Positions 17,676 through 26,640 of a stretch of DNA of 41,496 nt are shown in pieces. Source of the DNA: Helicobacteraceae bacterium (GTDB taxonomy: Bacteria > Campylobacterota > Campylobacteria > Campylobacterales > SZUA-545); the NCBI GenBank assembly GCA_031288475.1, contig JAITRJ010000037.1, positions 1 through 41,496 on the forward strand, read 5' to 3'. Both the position numbers and the translations under genes were made by a program. Positions within the stretch are counted from its first letter, which is position 1. The number at the start of each line of letters is the position of its first letter. The notes below the pieces were generated by a model, which saw only the letters and a list, made by a program, of their open reading frames with translations, made no database searches and had not been told where the DNA came from.

Positions 17676-19070
17676 TTACGATGGTTTTATGGAGCAGACG
17701 CTTTTGATCCAATTCTCAACGAACGAAAGCTGCTCCAAGACCGCCCTTTTTGCCGTGCCTCCCGCGCTGACACGGGCATTCATTGAGGCTTCAAGGCTTA
17801 AAGCGCCGACAAGCTCTCCAAGACGTGGATCGATCAAGGCGAGATCCTCCGCCTTCAGCATGCTCAGATCGACCCCTTTTTGATCGGCAAGCGCGGTCGC
17901 TTTCCGGGAGAGATGATGGGCTTCGCGGAAAGGAACGCCTTTTTTCACGGCGGCGTCGGCGAGATCGGTCGCGCTCAGATGTCCGCGTTCACACGCCGCC
18001 CTCATCGCTTCGCGGTTAAACACGGTTCCTTCGTCTTGCAGCATGTCGGCTAGAATCGTCAGAGAATCGCTCAGCGTTTTTACCGCGTCAAACACTCCCT
18101 CCTTGTCCTCCTGCATATCTTTATTGTACGCGAGCGGCATTCCCTTCATCACTGTCAAAAGCCCCATCAGACCGCCATACACCCGTCCCGTTTTGCCGCG
18201 TATCAGCTCAGCGGCATCAGGGTTGCGCTTTTGCGGCATTATCGAACTGCCCGTAGTGAAGCGATCTCCAATTCTTACAAAACGAAACTCCGCAGATGAC
18301 CAGAGTACCAGCTCTTCGCAGAAACGGCTCAGGTGCATCATCGCCATTGCCGTGTTAAAGAGCAGTTCCAGCGCGAAGTCCCGATCGCTCACGCTATCAA
18401 GCCCGTTTAACGTTACACCGTCAAAACCAAGTTCGTCGGCGACAAAGGCGCGATCGATCGGGTGCGGCGTTCCCGCGAGAGCCGCACTGCCCAGCGGCGA
18501 AAGATTGGCGCGTTTAGCGCTTTCAAGCAGACGGCTGTGATCGCGCATAAGCATAGCCATATACGCCAGCAGGTGGTACGCAAGACTGATCGGCTGTGCG
18601 TGCTGCAAATGCGTCATACCGGGCATCAGCGTTTCGGTGTGCTTGAGGGCGATTCCATACAGCGCCGACACAAGTTCGGCGATCAGATCGGCAAGATGGC
18701 GATCCTGACGAACGCACCAGAGGCGAAAATCCAGCGCCACCTGATCATTGCGGCTTCGCGCCGTGTGCAGCCGTTTGCCAGCCTCGCCGATCAACGCCGT
18801 AAGACGCCGCTCAATCGCCATATGAATATCTTCGTCTTCCGAGGCGAAAACAAACTCTCCCCCCTCAATTTCACCTTCGATCTGACGCAGTCCATTCTCG
18901 ATCGCCGCCGCGTCTTCCCCGCTGATAATTCCCTGCTTAACCAACATTCTAGAGTGCGCGATTGACCCGGCGATATCCTCGCGAAATAGCGCGCGATCGA
19001 ATCCGATCGACGCGTTGAACGCGTCCAGAACCGCTTCGCCGGTTTCGCTGCCGTCGCCCCAAAGCTTCAC
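17676..19070 (-). CDS. argH: argininosuccinate lyase
   Basis: LWGDGSETGEAVLDAFNAS...EDIHMAIERRLTALIGEAGKRLHTARSRNDQVALDFRLW...TGSSIMPQKRNPDAAELIRGKTGRV. Confidence 0.98.
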   Translation of the reverse strand: MKLWGDGSETGEAVLDAFNASIGFDRALFREDIAGSIAHSRMLVKQGIISGEDAAAIENGLRQIEGEIEGGEFVFASEDEDIHMAIERRLTALIGEAGKRLHTARSRNDQVALDFRLWCVRQDRHLADLIAELVSALYGIALKHTETLMPGMTHLQHAQPISLAYHLLAYMAMLMRDHSRLLESAKRANLSPLGSAALAGTPHPIDRAFVADELGFDGVTLNGLDSVSDRDFALELLFNTAMAMMHLSRFCEELVLWSSAEFRFVRIGDRFTTGSSIMPQKRNPDAAELIRGKTGRVYGGLMGLLTVMKGMPLAYNKDMQEDKEGVFDAVKTLSDSLTILADMLQDEGTVFNREAMRAACERGHLSATDLADAAVKKGVPFREAHHLSRKATALADQKGVDLSMLKAEDLALIDPRLGELVGALSLEASMNARVSAGGTAKRAVLEQLSFVENWIKSVCSIKPS

Positions 19071-20602
19071 TTGGCGTATTCCACCGCTCTCATTTCGCGG
19101 ATCACGTTCACTTTGATTTCACCCGGGTACTGCACTTTTTGTTCAATTTCCGTAGCGACATCTTTGGAGAGAAGCACGGTCTCCCGATCGCCGATTTTGC
19201 TGGCATCTACGATCACCCTCAGCTCTCTGCCAGCGGAGATAGCGTACGCCTGAACAACGCCGTTTTTAGACGCGGCAATAGCCTCCACTTCCTGTACCCG
19301 CTTTAAGAAGCTTTCGAGAACCTCGCGTCTCGCGCCCGGTCGCGCGGCGCTGAGCGCGTCCGCTGTACAGACCGCCGCTGCTTCTATTGAAAGCGGCTCT
19401 TCGTGTCCGTGATGCGCACAAATCGCGTTTAGTACAATGTCGTTTTCGCCAAAACGCCGGCATATATCGGCTCCAAGTTGTACATGATTGCCGTTATGTT
19501 CCTGCGTGAGAGCCTTGCCGATGTCGTGAAGCAGTCCGGCGCGTCTGGCAAGTTTGTCGTTGCCATCCAGTTCGGCTGCAATAACGCTGGCAAGATGCGC
19601 CACCTCCAGACTGTGTGCTAGTGCATTCTGACCGTAACTGGCGCGGTATTTGAGTCGTCCTAGCAGCTTGGTCAGTTCGGGATGCAGTTCGCCGATGCCC
19701 AGATCGAAAACTACATTCTGCCCGTCGTCGATCAGATTCTCCTCAAACTGCTGTTTTACGCTCGCGTAAATTTCTTCGATGCGGCTGGGCTGAATGCGCC
19801 CGTCCTCCAGCAGCATCTCGATCGTTTTCACGGCGATTGCGCGGCGATAGAGGTTGAAGCTGCTGATCACAATCGCGCCGGGCGTTTCGTCGATAATAAT
19901 ATCGACGCCCAGCAGATTCTCCAGCGTTTTGATGTTGCGCCCTTCCTTACCGATGATGCGCCCCTTGTATTCGTCGTTTGAAATCGCGATCGTGTTGATC
20001 AAACGCTCACCCGCGAATTCGCCCGCGTAGCGCGTCGTGGCTTGCGATATGATGTAGTTCGCCTTGCGTCTGGCTTCCGTGCGCGCTTCCGTCTCCGCTT
20101 TGCGGATTACGTTCGCGGCGTCGATGCGGCACTGATCCTCCACTTGTTTGAGCAGCACCGCTTTTGCTTCTTCCGCGGTCATTCCAGCGGCTTTCTCGAT
20201 CACCATCTGCGCTTCAAAAAGCTGCTGTTCGTTGCGCAATCTCTGCTGTTCGTTTTCCTTTTGCAGAGTAACGCTCTCCTTATGAATGCGATCAATCTGA
20301 CGCAGCTTCTCCTCAATCGCCTCTTCTTTCTGCGAGATGATCCGCCCTTTGTGCTCCTGCTCCTTGCGTATGTGGGCAAACTCGACATCAAGCTTCTGCC
20401 TGACCTCCAATTCCTTTGTGGATATTTCTACCTTTGCCCGCTCCAGCAACATCTTTGCTTCATGTTCGATCGCTTTTGCTTTCGCCTTTGCCTGTTCAAC
20501 TCTCGCACCGTGTTTCGCAAGCGCGATCTTGTGGGTGATAAACCACGCCAAAAACGCGCTGATTACGGCCGTAGCAACACCTGTTACGACGCTTTCTATC
20601 AT
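19067..20602 (-). CDS. rny: ribonuclease Y
   Basis: N-terminal TM and coiled coil, KH (GRIIGKEGRNIKTLENLLGVDIIIDETPGAIVISSFN), HD domain (ALAHSLEVAHLASVIAAELDGNDKLARRAGLLHDIGKA). Confidence 0.98.
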   Translation of the reverse strand: MIESVVTGVATAVISAFLAWFITHKIALAKHGARVEQAKAKAKAIEHEAKMLLERAKVEISTKELEVRQKLDVEFAHIRKEQEHKGRIISQKEEAIEEKLRQIDRIHKESVTLQKENEQQRLRNEQQLFEAQMVIEKAAGMTAEEAKAVLLKQVEDQCRIDAANVIRKAETEARTEARRKANYIISQATTRYAGEFAGERLINTIAISNDEYKGRIIGKEGRNIKTLENLLGVDIIIDETPGAIVISSFNLYRRAIAVKTIEMLLEDGRIQPSRIEEIYASVKQQFEENLIDDGQNVVFDLGIGELHPELTKLLGRLKYRASYGQNALAHSLEVAHLASVIAAELDGNDKLARRAGLLHDIGKALTQEHNGNHVQLGADICRRFGENDIVLNAICAHHGHEEPLSIEAAAVCTADALSAARPGARREVLESFLKRVQEVEAIAASKNGVVQAYAISAGRELRVIVDASKIGDRETVLLSKDVATEIEQKVQYPGEIKVNVIREMRAVEYAK

Positions 20603-21149
20603 TGAGGTTCCTCGAATTGTAGATCGCCCCGCCCGCGCTTACAAGAAAATCTCCACGAATATCCCAATTGTCGGTAATCACCCGCGTCAGACGCAGGAAA
20701 AATGGCTGTACAAAAATCACTATTGGTCTATTTTGTAAAGTGCAGACGAAACGATCGTACATTCCCCTCCCGAATCCGACACGCCTGAAAGCCGCGTCAA
20801 CACACAAGCACGGAACGATCATTACCTCTACCTTCTCTATTTTTCTGCCGCTTCTCCGCGGCGCGGAAATGTTTTGGCGCTCTAAGGGCAATTTGTACTC
20901 TACCATTTTAAAACTAATTTTTTCCACCAAGGGGAAGTAAAGTTTTTTGTTTCGTCTAAGCGTTGGGAACAATGCTCTCAAATCCGCCTCAAACGGCAAC
21001 GGCAGATAGATAAGAACGCTTTTTGGTTTCAGCGCTTTGAGTACCCTTTTTAGATTTTTGCGCGTCTTCGCGCTGTTTGCGAGTCTGACGCCCAAGGGCG
21101 CGGATTTTAGTCGATTCAGTGCCTCCTCGCGCGCCAGCCGCTTGTCCAT
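20496..21149 (-). CDS. 5-formyltetrahydrofolate cyclo-ligase family protein
   Basis: VLIYLPLPFEADLRAL...VEVMIVPCLCVDAAFRRVGFGRGMYDRF; 3' end overlaps the rny start by about 107 nt in another frame. Confidence 0.88.
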   Translation of the reverse strand: MDKRLAREEALNRLKSAPLGVRLANSAKTRKNLKRVLKALKPKSVLIYLPLPFEADLRALFPTLRRNKKLYFPLVEKISFKMVEYKLPLERQNISAPRRSGRKIEKVEVMIVPCLCVDAAFRRVGFGRGMYDRFVCTLQNRPIVIFVQPFFLRLTRVITDNWDIRGDFLVSAGGAIYNSRNLNDRKRRNRCCYGRNQRVFGVVYHPQDRACETRCES

Positions 21150-21174
21150 AGCGTTTCCTGTTATAATTGCTCCC

Positions 21175-21723
21175 ATGAAATTCATATCGGCAGCGTGCAA
21201 TTTTATACTGATCTTGTCGATTGCGTTTTTTTTTGGGGCGTGCGACGAGCAGAAGAGGGCGGACATAACGTCAAGAAATGGCTTTGAGATAAAAACGCTT
21301 GAGGGCGAAACTAAGTTTGCCAGAGTAGAGGCAAGCGATGGGCGTTACAACAATCTTATTTTGGAGGATAACAGCAAGCCGACGCTCTATGTTTTTTTCC
21401 TCACCGACTGCCCGGAGTGTAAAAAGGAGTTTCCGCACCTGATCGATATGTATAACCGCTACAAGGGCAAAGTTGAAATTATCGGTGTTCTGGTTGAAAG
21501 CAAATCCTCAGAGGACGCGGTGGATTTCGTGGCGTCTTATCAGATCAATTTTCCAGTCGTGCTGGGCGCGGGTGCGTACCGTCTGGCAGATGCTGTGGGC
21601 GGGGTGAAGTACGTACCCGCCATTCACATCTACGACAGCGCAGGCAGATACGTTTCGCATTTTGTCGGAGCTGCGCCGCAGGAGATGCTGGAATCTCGCG
21701 TAAACGGCGTAATAACAGAGTAA
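21175..21723 (+). CDS. TlpA/ResA-like thioredoxin-fold lipoprotein
   Basis: Lipobox FFGAC; TLYVFFLTDCPECKKEFPHLIDMYNRYKGKVEIIGVLVE...VPAIHIYDSAGRYVSHFVG. Confidence 0.9.
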   Translation: MKFISAACNFILILSIAFFFGACDEQKRADITSRNGFEIKTLEGETKFARVEASDGRYNNLILEDNSKPTLYVFFLTDCPECKKEFPHLIDMYNRYKGKVEIIGVLVESKSSEDAVDFVASYQINFPVVLGAGAYRLADAVGGVKYVPAIHIYDSAGRYVSHFVGAAPQEMLESRVNGVITE

Positions 21724-21726
21724 TCG

Positions 21727-22593
21727 GTGCTGAGTCTTGTACGAAAAACGCTCGGTCGGACCGCCGAGGCGATCAGAAGCGTCATTCCAAAAACGGAGTC
21801 TATTCCCGCCGATCTGCTTGAGGAAGCGCTATTAGGAGCGGATATGGATATTGACGAAGTGGAGCGCCTGATCGATCGTCTGGTCGAGCCGATCACAAGG
21901 GATCGGCTGGAATTTGGCTTGTTGGAACTGCTGCCTGCGTTTGAGCCGTATAAGATCAGTCAAAAGCCGTTTGTCGAGCTGGTTTTTGGCGTAAACGGCG
22001 CGGGCAAGACAACGACAATTGCAAAACTAGCGCGCCGCTGTAAAGATGAAGGGAAAAGCGTGATAATGGGCGCGGGAGATACCTTCCGCGCGGCGGCTGT
22101 CGAGCAGCTTTCCGTCTGGGCGAAGCGGCTTGATGTGCCAATTATATCAGCGAAAACGGGCAGCGATCCATCCGGCGTGGCATTCGACACGATCGCTTCC
22201 GCGCTTGCTAGAAAGAGCGATCGCGTGCTAATCGACACGGCTGGCAGACTGCACACGCAGAAGAATCTGGCTGAGGAGCTTAAAAAGATTGTCCGCGTAT
22301 GCGGCAAAGCGCTTGAGGGCGCACCACATCGCAAGCTGCTAGTGCTTGATGGCACGCAGGGGCGCAGCGCGATCAATCAGGCGCGGGAGTTTCATGCGAT
22401 AATTGGCATCGACGCGATTGCCGTTACGAAGCTTGATGGCACGGCAAAAGGCGGCGCGATATACTCCATCTCGCGTGCGCTGGAGATACCGATTCTATTT
22501 ATCGGTTCGGGAGAAGGGTCGGAAGATTTGATCGATTTTGACGCCCGGGTGTTTACTGACGGGTTTGTCAGCGGCTTTTTTGACACGGGATAG
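21727..22593 (+). CDS. ftsY: signal recognition particle receptor FtsY
   Basis: FGVNGAGKTTTIAKLARR, GAGDTFRAAAVEQLSVWA, DTAGRLHTQKNLAEELKKI, VTKLDGTAKGGAI, GSGEGSEDLIDFDARVFTDGF. Confidence 0.97.
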   Translation: MLSLVRKTLGRTAEAIRSVIPKTESIPADLLEEALLGADMDIDEVERLIDRLVEPITRDRLEFGLLELLPAFEPYKISQKPFVELVFGVNGAGKTTTIAKLARRCKDEGKSVIMGAGDTFRAAAVEQLSVWAKRLDVPIISAKTGSDPSGVAFDTIASALARKSDRVLIDTAGRLHTQKNLAEELKKIVRVCGKALEGAPHRKLLVLDGTQGRSAINQAREFHAIIGIDAIAVTKLDGTAKGGAIYSISRALEIPILFIGSGEGSEDLIDFDARVFTDGFVSGFFDTG

Positions 22594-22622
22594 TTCCAAA
22601 CCGTCCGCGGACGGTTTGGAAC
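22593..22622. terminator. perfect 30-bp palindrome, likely bidirectional terminator
   Basis: GTTCCAAACCGTCCG/CGGACGGTTTGGAAC, zero mismatches, between the convergent ftsY and cytochrome stops. Confidence 0.7.
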
Positions 22623-22625
22623 GCG

Positions 22626-23192
22626 CTACTCCAAGGTATCAATAAACCTTGCGAGCGCGTCGATTTCTTGATCGTTTAAGGAGATCGCTCTGCCCTTCAT
22701 AGCGTTCGCGGTTGAACCATGCGCGTAAACGCCGCTTTGATAGTTGCGCAGAACACGGACAAGCTCCGGTTCCGTCAGACTTGAAACTTTGCCGCTTTTG
22801 CCAAAAGCGCTTTTGCTGGCGTCTTTGCCATGGCATCCGGAGCAACGCAGCGAGAATATCTCCGAACCGTTTTTTATTTTCATATTGGCGATATAAGTTG
22901 CAAGTGCGGCGATTTTCTGTTGATCCAACAACGACGCCTGCGCGTTCATAGCTCCTTCGCTTCTACCCAAAGCGTAATCGCGCAAGATATCCGAAATATC
23001 CTTTTCCGGAAGGCGCGAAATGTCGCGCTTGCCCATCGGCTGCTTGTTGCCATACTGTCCGTGACAGGGGATGCAACGCTTGAACAGCTCTTCGCCCTCT
23101 TCAAATCTCTTTTGATCATAGGCGAAAGCGCAAGCGCAGAGCAAGAAAAACGCAATTGTCCCACACCATTTTGTCATAACATATTCCTTCAC
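22626..23192 (-). CDS. diheme c-type cytochrome (cytochrome c553-like)
   Basis: Signal peptide and two CxxCH motifs (RCIPCHGQYGN; RCSGCHGKDAS). Confidence 0.93.
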   Translation of the reverse strand: MKEYVMTKWCGTIAFFLLCACAFAYDQKRFEEGEELFKRCIPCHGQYGNKQPMGKRDISRLPEKDISDILRDYALGRSEGAMNAQASLLDQQKIAALATYIANMKIKNGSEIFSLRCSGCHGKDASKSAFGKSGKVSSLTEPELVRVLRNYQSGVYAHGSTANAMKGRAISLNDQEIDALARFIDTLE

Positions 23193-23223
23193 TAAAGAGA
23201 TTATGGTACAGATTGTACAACTT

Positions 23224-24360
23224 TTACCTTAATGAAACCGCCAAATTTCTTAGCATTTGCGGCGATATGATCTTTACTTTTTCCGCGCGTTCCATAAATC
23301 GAGAGAAAAGCGCATCAAAATTCGCCGCGCTCAGCTCGATTCCCATCTCTTTAAGAACGTGTCGGACAGCGCCTGTTCCCGAATGACGTGTCAGCACAAT
23401 GCGCAAGGCGCTTCTGCCCACCTTGCACGGCGGAAAAATTTCGTAGGTTCCGGCGCACTTTACCACTCCATCCTGATGAATTCCGCTGCCGTGGCTAAAC
23501 GCGTTTTCGCCGACAATTGCTTTGTTGGGCGCTTTTGGAATCGCGGTTATCCGGCTGACCTCGTCGCTGACGACAGAGAGCAGCCTTGTATTGATGCCCG
23601 TGCAGAATCGACCGTCGAATTTGGCGGCAATGATCATCGCGATCTCCTCCAGCGCGGCGTTTCCGGCCCGTTCGCCAATGCCGTTTATTGTTGCTTCAAA
23701 CTGCGTTGCTCCCGCCTCGATCGCGGAGATCACGTTTGCTGTCGCCAATCCCAGATCGTTGTGCGTATGCGCTGAAACCGCCGCTTTTTCCTCCGCGGCG
23801 TCCGTGATAGCGCCGAAGATCGCCGCCGTCTCTTCTGGCAGTAAAAAACCCACCGTATCCGGCACGTTTACCGTAAGTGCGCCCGCTCCAATCACCGTGC
23901 GGGTCATCTGGCGCAGAAAGTCAAGATCGCTTCTCGTGGCGTCCTCGAAGCTAAACTGTATATCGCTTGTGAATTTTTTGGCGAGTTTTACCGACGAGAT
24001 TGCCCTTTCAACCGCCGCGTCACGCGTGATACGAAGCTTGTGCGTCAGATGCAGATCGCTTGTCGCCAAAAAGATGTGTATGCGAGGGTTTTTGGCGTTT
24101 TTGAGCGCCTCTGCCGCCTTTGTAATATCCTCCTCCTTCGCTCTTGCGAGCGCGCATACAACGCAGGACGCGCCGGCGGCAATCTGACTGACCGCCTGAA
24201 AGTCAATTCCGGAGGCGATTGGAAAGCCCGCCTCAATTACGTCAACTCCAAGTCTCTCAAGCGATCTGGCAATCGCCACTTTTTCGTGTATATTCATAGC
24301 CGCGCCGATTTCCTGTTCGCCATCGCGCAGCGTCGTATCAAAAACCGTAATGCGTTTCAT
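23224..24360 (-). CDS. leuA: 2-isopropylmalate synthase-like catalytic domain, lacking the C-terminal LeuA regulatory domain
   Basis: FDTTLRDGEQEIGAAM...VIEAGFPIAS...NVPDTVGFLLPEE...HTHNDLGLATAN...NGIGERAGNAALEE...KAIVGENAFSHGSGIHQDGV; ends at 378 aa. Confidence 0.9.
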   Translation of the reverse strand: MKRITVFDTTLRDGEQEIGAAMNIHEKVAIARSLERLGVDVIEAGFPIASGIDFQAVSQIAAGASCVVCALARAKEEDITKAAEALKNAKNPRIHIFLATSDLHLTHKLRITRDAAVERAISSVKLAKKFTSDIQFSFEDATRSDLDFLRQMTRTVIGAGALTVNVPDTVGFLLPEETAAIFGAITDAAEEKAAVSAHTHNDLGLATANVISAIEAGATQFEATINGIGERAGNAALEEIAMIIAAKFDGRFCTGINTRLLSVVSDEVSRITAIPKAPNKAIVGENAFSHGSGIHQDGVVKCAGTYEIFPPCKVGRSALRIVLTRHSGTGAVRHVLKEMGIELSAANFDALFSRFMERAEKVKIISPQMLRNLAVSLR

Positions 24361-24403
24361 AGTTTTTCCTTAAAATAAACTAAATGCTAAAAAGCAAAGA
24401 TTT

Positions 24404-24416
24404 GGGTGAAACACCC
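24404..24416 (-). terminator. candidate attenuator hairpin between the leucine leader and leuA
   Basis: Minus strand GGGTG-TTT-CACCC followed by AAATCTTTGCTTTTT; short stem. Confidence 0.45.
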
Positions 24417-24448
24417 GGACATCTAAAGAATAAAGAGCGGACTGAGAG

Positions 24449-24520
24449 TTATAGAGATAGCAGTAGCGGCAGGAGAAAAGAAGCGGAAACAAAAACCCGT
24501 CGATTTATACGCGTGCTCAT
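24449..24520 (-). CDS. leucine-rich leader peptide MSTRINRRVFVSASFLLPLLLSL
   Basis: SD GGAGGTG 8 nt upstream of ATG; six Leu codons in the last eight codons; located directly upstream of leuA. Confidence 0.75.
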   Translation of the reverse strand: MSTRINRRVFVSASFLLPLLLSL

Positions 24521-24605
24521 ATAAAACACCTCCAATTGATGTAAAATAGAGGAAAGCCTACATCAACTAAACTTAAAAAGAGCTTAGCTGTATAATGCGC
24601 CTACT

Positions 24606-25628
24606 ATGGGAGAGGTTTTCATCGATTCTGCCGAGGCGCTGATTCAAAGCATAAAGCAGCATAGTTGTGGTTTTGACGAAGGAGCGCGGATCGCGGTTAT
24701 AAACGCGGCGGCACACAGCTTTTTCAGAACTTTGGACGCAGTTATGATCCAAAGTTTTTTTCCGCGTTACGCCGATCTTAAAAAGAACGGTTTTAGCGCA
24801 GCCTCTTCAATAGAGGGACAAGGAGAATTTGAGTGCGGTGTTATTTTTGCCGCTAAAGATCAGAAACGCAACTTATATGATCTTTCTTTGCTTATGGCGT
24901 CGGTAAGAAACGGAGGAATGATTGCGCTGGTCTCTCCCAATGGACTTGGAGGAAGATCATTTATGAAAAACGCGCGTTTGGTTTTAAGCGGCGCAGAGGA
25001 ATTTTTCAAAAGAAAAAACAGGATTCTTATAGCAAAAAACGACAAAGAGTTCTTAAACAGCGATTTTTATGATAAATATCGATCCTTCGGCGATCTTAAA
25101 GAGATAGGAAACTCTATGTTTACGAGAGCGGGAGTTTTCAGCTCAAAGAAGATCGACAACGGATCAAAACTGCTAATTGAAACGGTGAAAAACGAACCAA
25201 TTCGCGGCGCTGCTGCCGACTTTGGTTCTGGGAATGGATATCTTTCGTACGAGCTTTTGAAAAGATTTAACGATATAAGATCAATCTCTCTTTTTGAGGC
25301 AGACTATAACGCTCTTGAGGTTTCAAAGACAAACATAAAAGATAAAAGGGCGGATTTTATCTGGAGCGATATAACGACGCTTGAGCGGGACAGAAAATTT
25401 GACGTAATTATCTCAAACCCTCCATTTCACAGCGGCGCAGAAGCGGATATATCGCTTGGCAAGCGGTTCATTAGCTCAGCGTATAATGTCCTGAAAAAAG
25501 ATGGCGTTTTTTATGTGGTAGCAAATAGAGAGCTTCCCTACGAAAAGATAGTACGAACGCTTTTTAACCGACAGATCACAATGGTGGAAAAAGATGGCTA
25601 TAAAGTATTTAAGGCTATTCGATCATAA
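24606..25628 (+). CDS. RsmC-like class I SAM methyltransferase (16S rRNA m2G family)
   Basis: AADFGSGNGYLSYELLKR...IISNPPFHSGAEADISLGKRFISSAYNVLKKDGVFYVVANRELPYE. Confidence 0.85.
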   Translation: MGEVFIDSAEALIQSIKQHSCGFDEGARIAVINAAAHSFFRTLDAVMIQSFFPRYADLKKNGFSAASSIEGQGEFECGVIFAAKDQKRNLYDLSLLMASVRNGGMIALVSPNGLGGRSFMKNARLVLSGAEEFFKRKNRILIAKNDKEFLNSDFYDKYRSFGDLKEIGNSMFTRAGVFSSKKIDNGSKLLIETVKNEPIRGAAADFGSGNGYLSYELLKRFNDIRSISLFEADYNALEVSKTNIKDKRADFIWSDITTLERDRKFDVIISNPPFHSGAEADISLGKRFISSAYNVLKKDGVFYVVANRELPYEKIVRTLFNRQITMVEKDGYKVFKAIRS

Positions 25629-26640
25629 GGTTAAAATCGCCGTCAATATCGATTCTGTTGACCGCTTTTTTTGTAAATTGCGATCCATCGGCTACCGCCT
25701 TTACATTCAATAGTTCATCAACCATAAGATAGATATTTCGCGTATTCAGGACGATCCGCCCGTCACTTCTGATAGCGAGCTTTGTTCCGCTTGGAGCGTT
25801 AAGTGTAACATAATGTTTCTCATCGTCAAATATCTCCAGTACCACGCCGTCTTCATAAAAGTTGTCCGCTTTATAGTATCTATCTCCGATCTTGCCCATA
25901 AAACTTTCTTGTTTCCGATTACATATCATAAGCTCTGTCGAGTCTTCAATAACCCTGATTGGCAAAACGATTGGTTCCAAATCCAATACCAGCGCGAGTC
26001 TGTCTAAACCGGCTTCACTGCTGTCCGCCGTAAATAAGATGGAGCTCTGATCAATCTCTGCCATTCCTGATAAAGGCTCTACAATAATCTCTGGAATTGT
26101 TTTATATGTCGCGTAAAAAACCACGCGTCTGCTTTCGCCTTTTTTTACTACAATTTCTTTGTCCATCAGTACAAGACCCTTTGGCGATACAAACACATTT
26201 TTATGCATTTTTTTACCGCTGTTAGCTATGTAATTGATCGTAAACGATCCACTTAACTTACCACTATAATAGATATTATTGCCGTTGATTTTAACGCTAG
26301 CGTTATTTTTTTCTGTCGTTATTTGCGTTCCCCTCTTCATATCTTTCAGCGAGATCATAAAGCGGTTTGTTTCGCTTGGGATATGAAAGGTGATATACTG
26401 AATAGCTCCACTTTTTATGTCGGTAACCTCTATTACCCCGTCGCCGCTTTTGTTTTTCGCGCGGACGATTATGGAAGATTGCCTCGCGGATATATCCAAT
26501 ACATCCTCCGTCATATTATAAACTGCCGACATCGGCGCGATCGCGATCTCAATCGAGCCTCTTTTCGACAGTTCATAATGATCCGCTCCAAACAGCGCGA
26601 CGATAAAGAGTAAAAAAGAAAAAATCAGCCGCAAAACCAC
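25615..26640 (-). CDS. exported hypothetical protein
   Basis: 341-aa ORF with signal peptide (MVLRLIFSFLLFIVALFGADHYE); Ig/beta-sandwich-like composition; no family recognised. Confidence 0.75.
   Translation of the reverse strand: MVLRLIFSFLLFIVALFGADHYELSKRGSIEIAIAPMSAVYNMTEDVLDISARQSSIIVRAKNKSGDGVIEVTDIKSGAIQYITFHIPSETNRFMISLKDMKRGTQITTEKNNASVKINGNNIYYSGKLSGSFTINYIANSGKKMHKNVFVSPKGLVLMDKEIVVKKGESRRVVFYATYKTIPEIIVEPLSGMAEIDQSSILFTADSSEAGLDRLALVLDLEPIVLPIRVIEDSTELMICNRKQESFMGKIGDRYYKADNFYEDGVVLEIFDDEKHYVTLNAPSGTKLAIRSDGRIVLNTRNIYLMVDELLNVKAVADGSQFTKKAVNRIDIDGDFNLMIE

Noticed and set aside
18043-18540. 165-aa plus-strand ORF antisense to argH
   Set aside because: Antisense shadow ORF, Ser/Arg-rich, no domain.
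20042-20605. 187-aa plus-strand ORF antisense to rny
   Set aside because: Mirror ORF of a well-supported RNase Y gene; Leu/Phe/Arg-rich with no recognisable domain.
23522-24187. 221-aa plus-strand ORF antisense to leuA
   Set aside because: Antisense shadow of a confident CDS; Ala/Ser-rich composition typical of GC-biased reverse frames.
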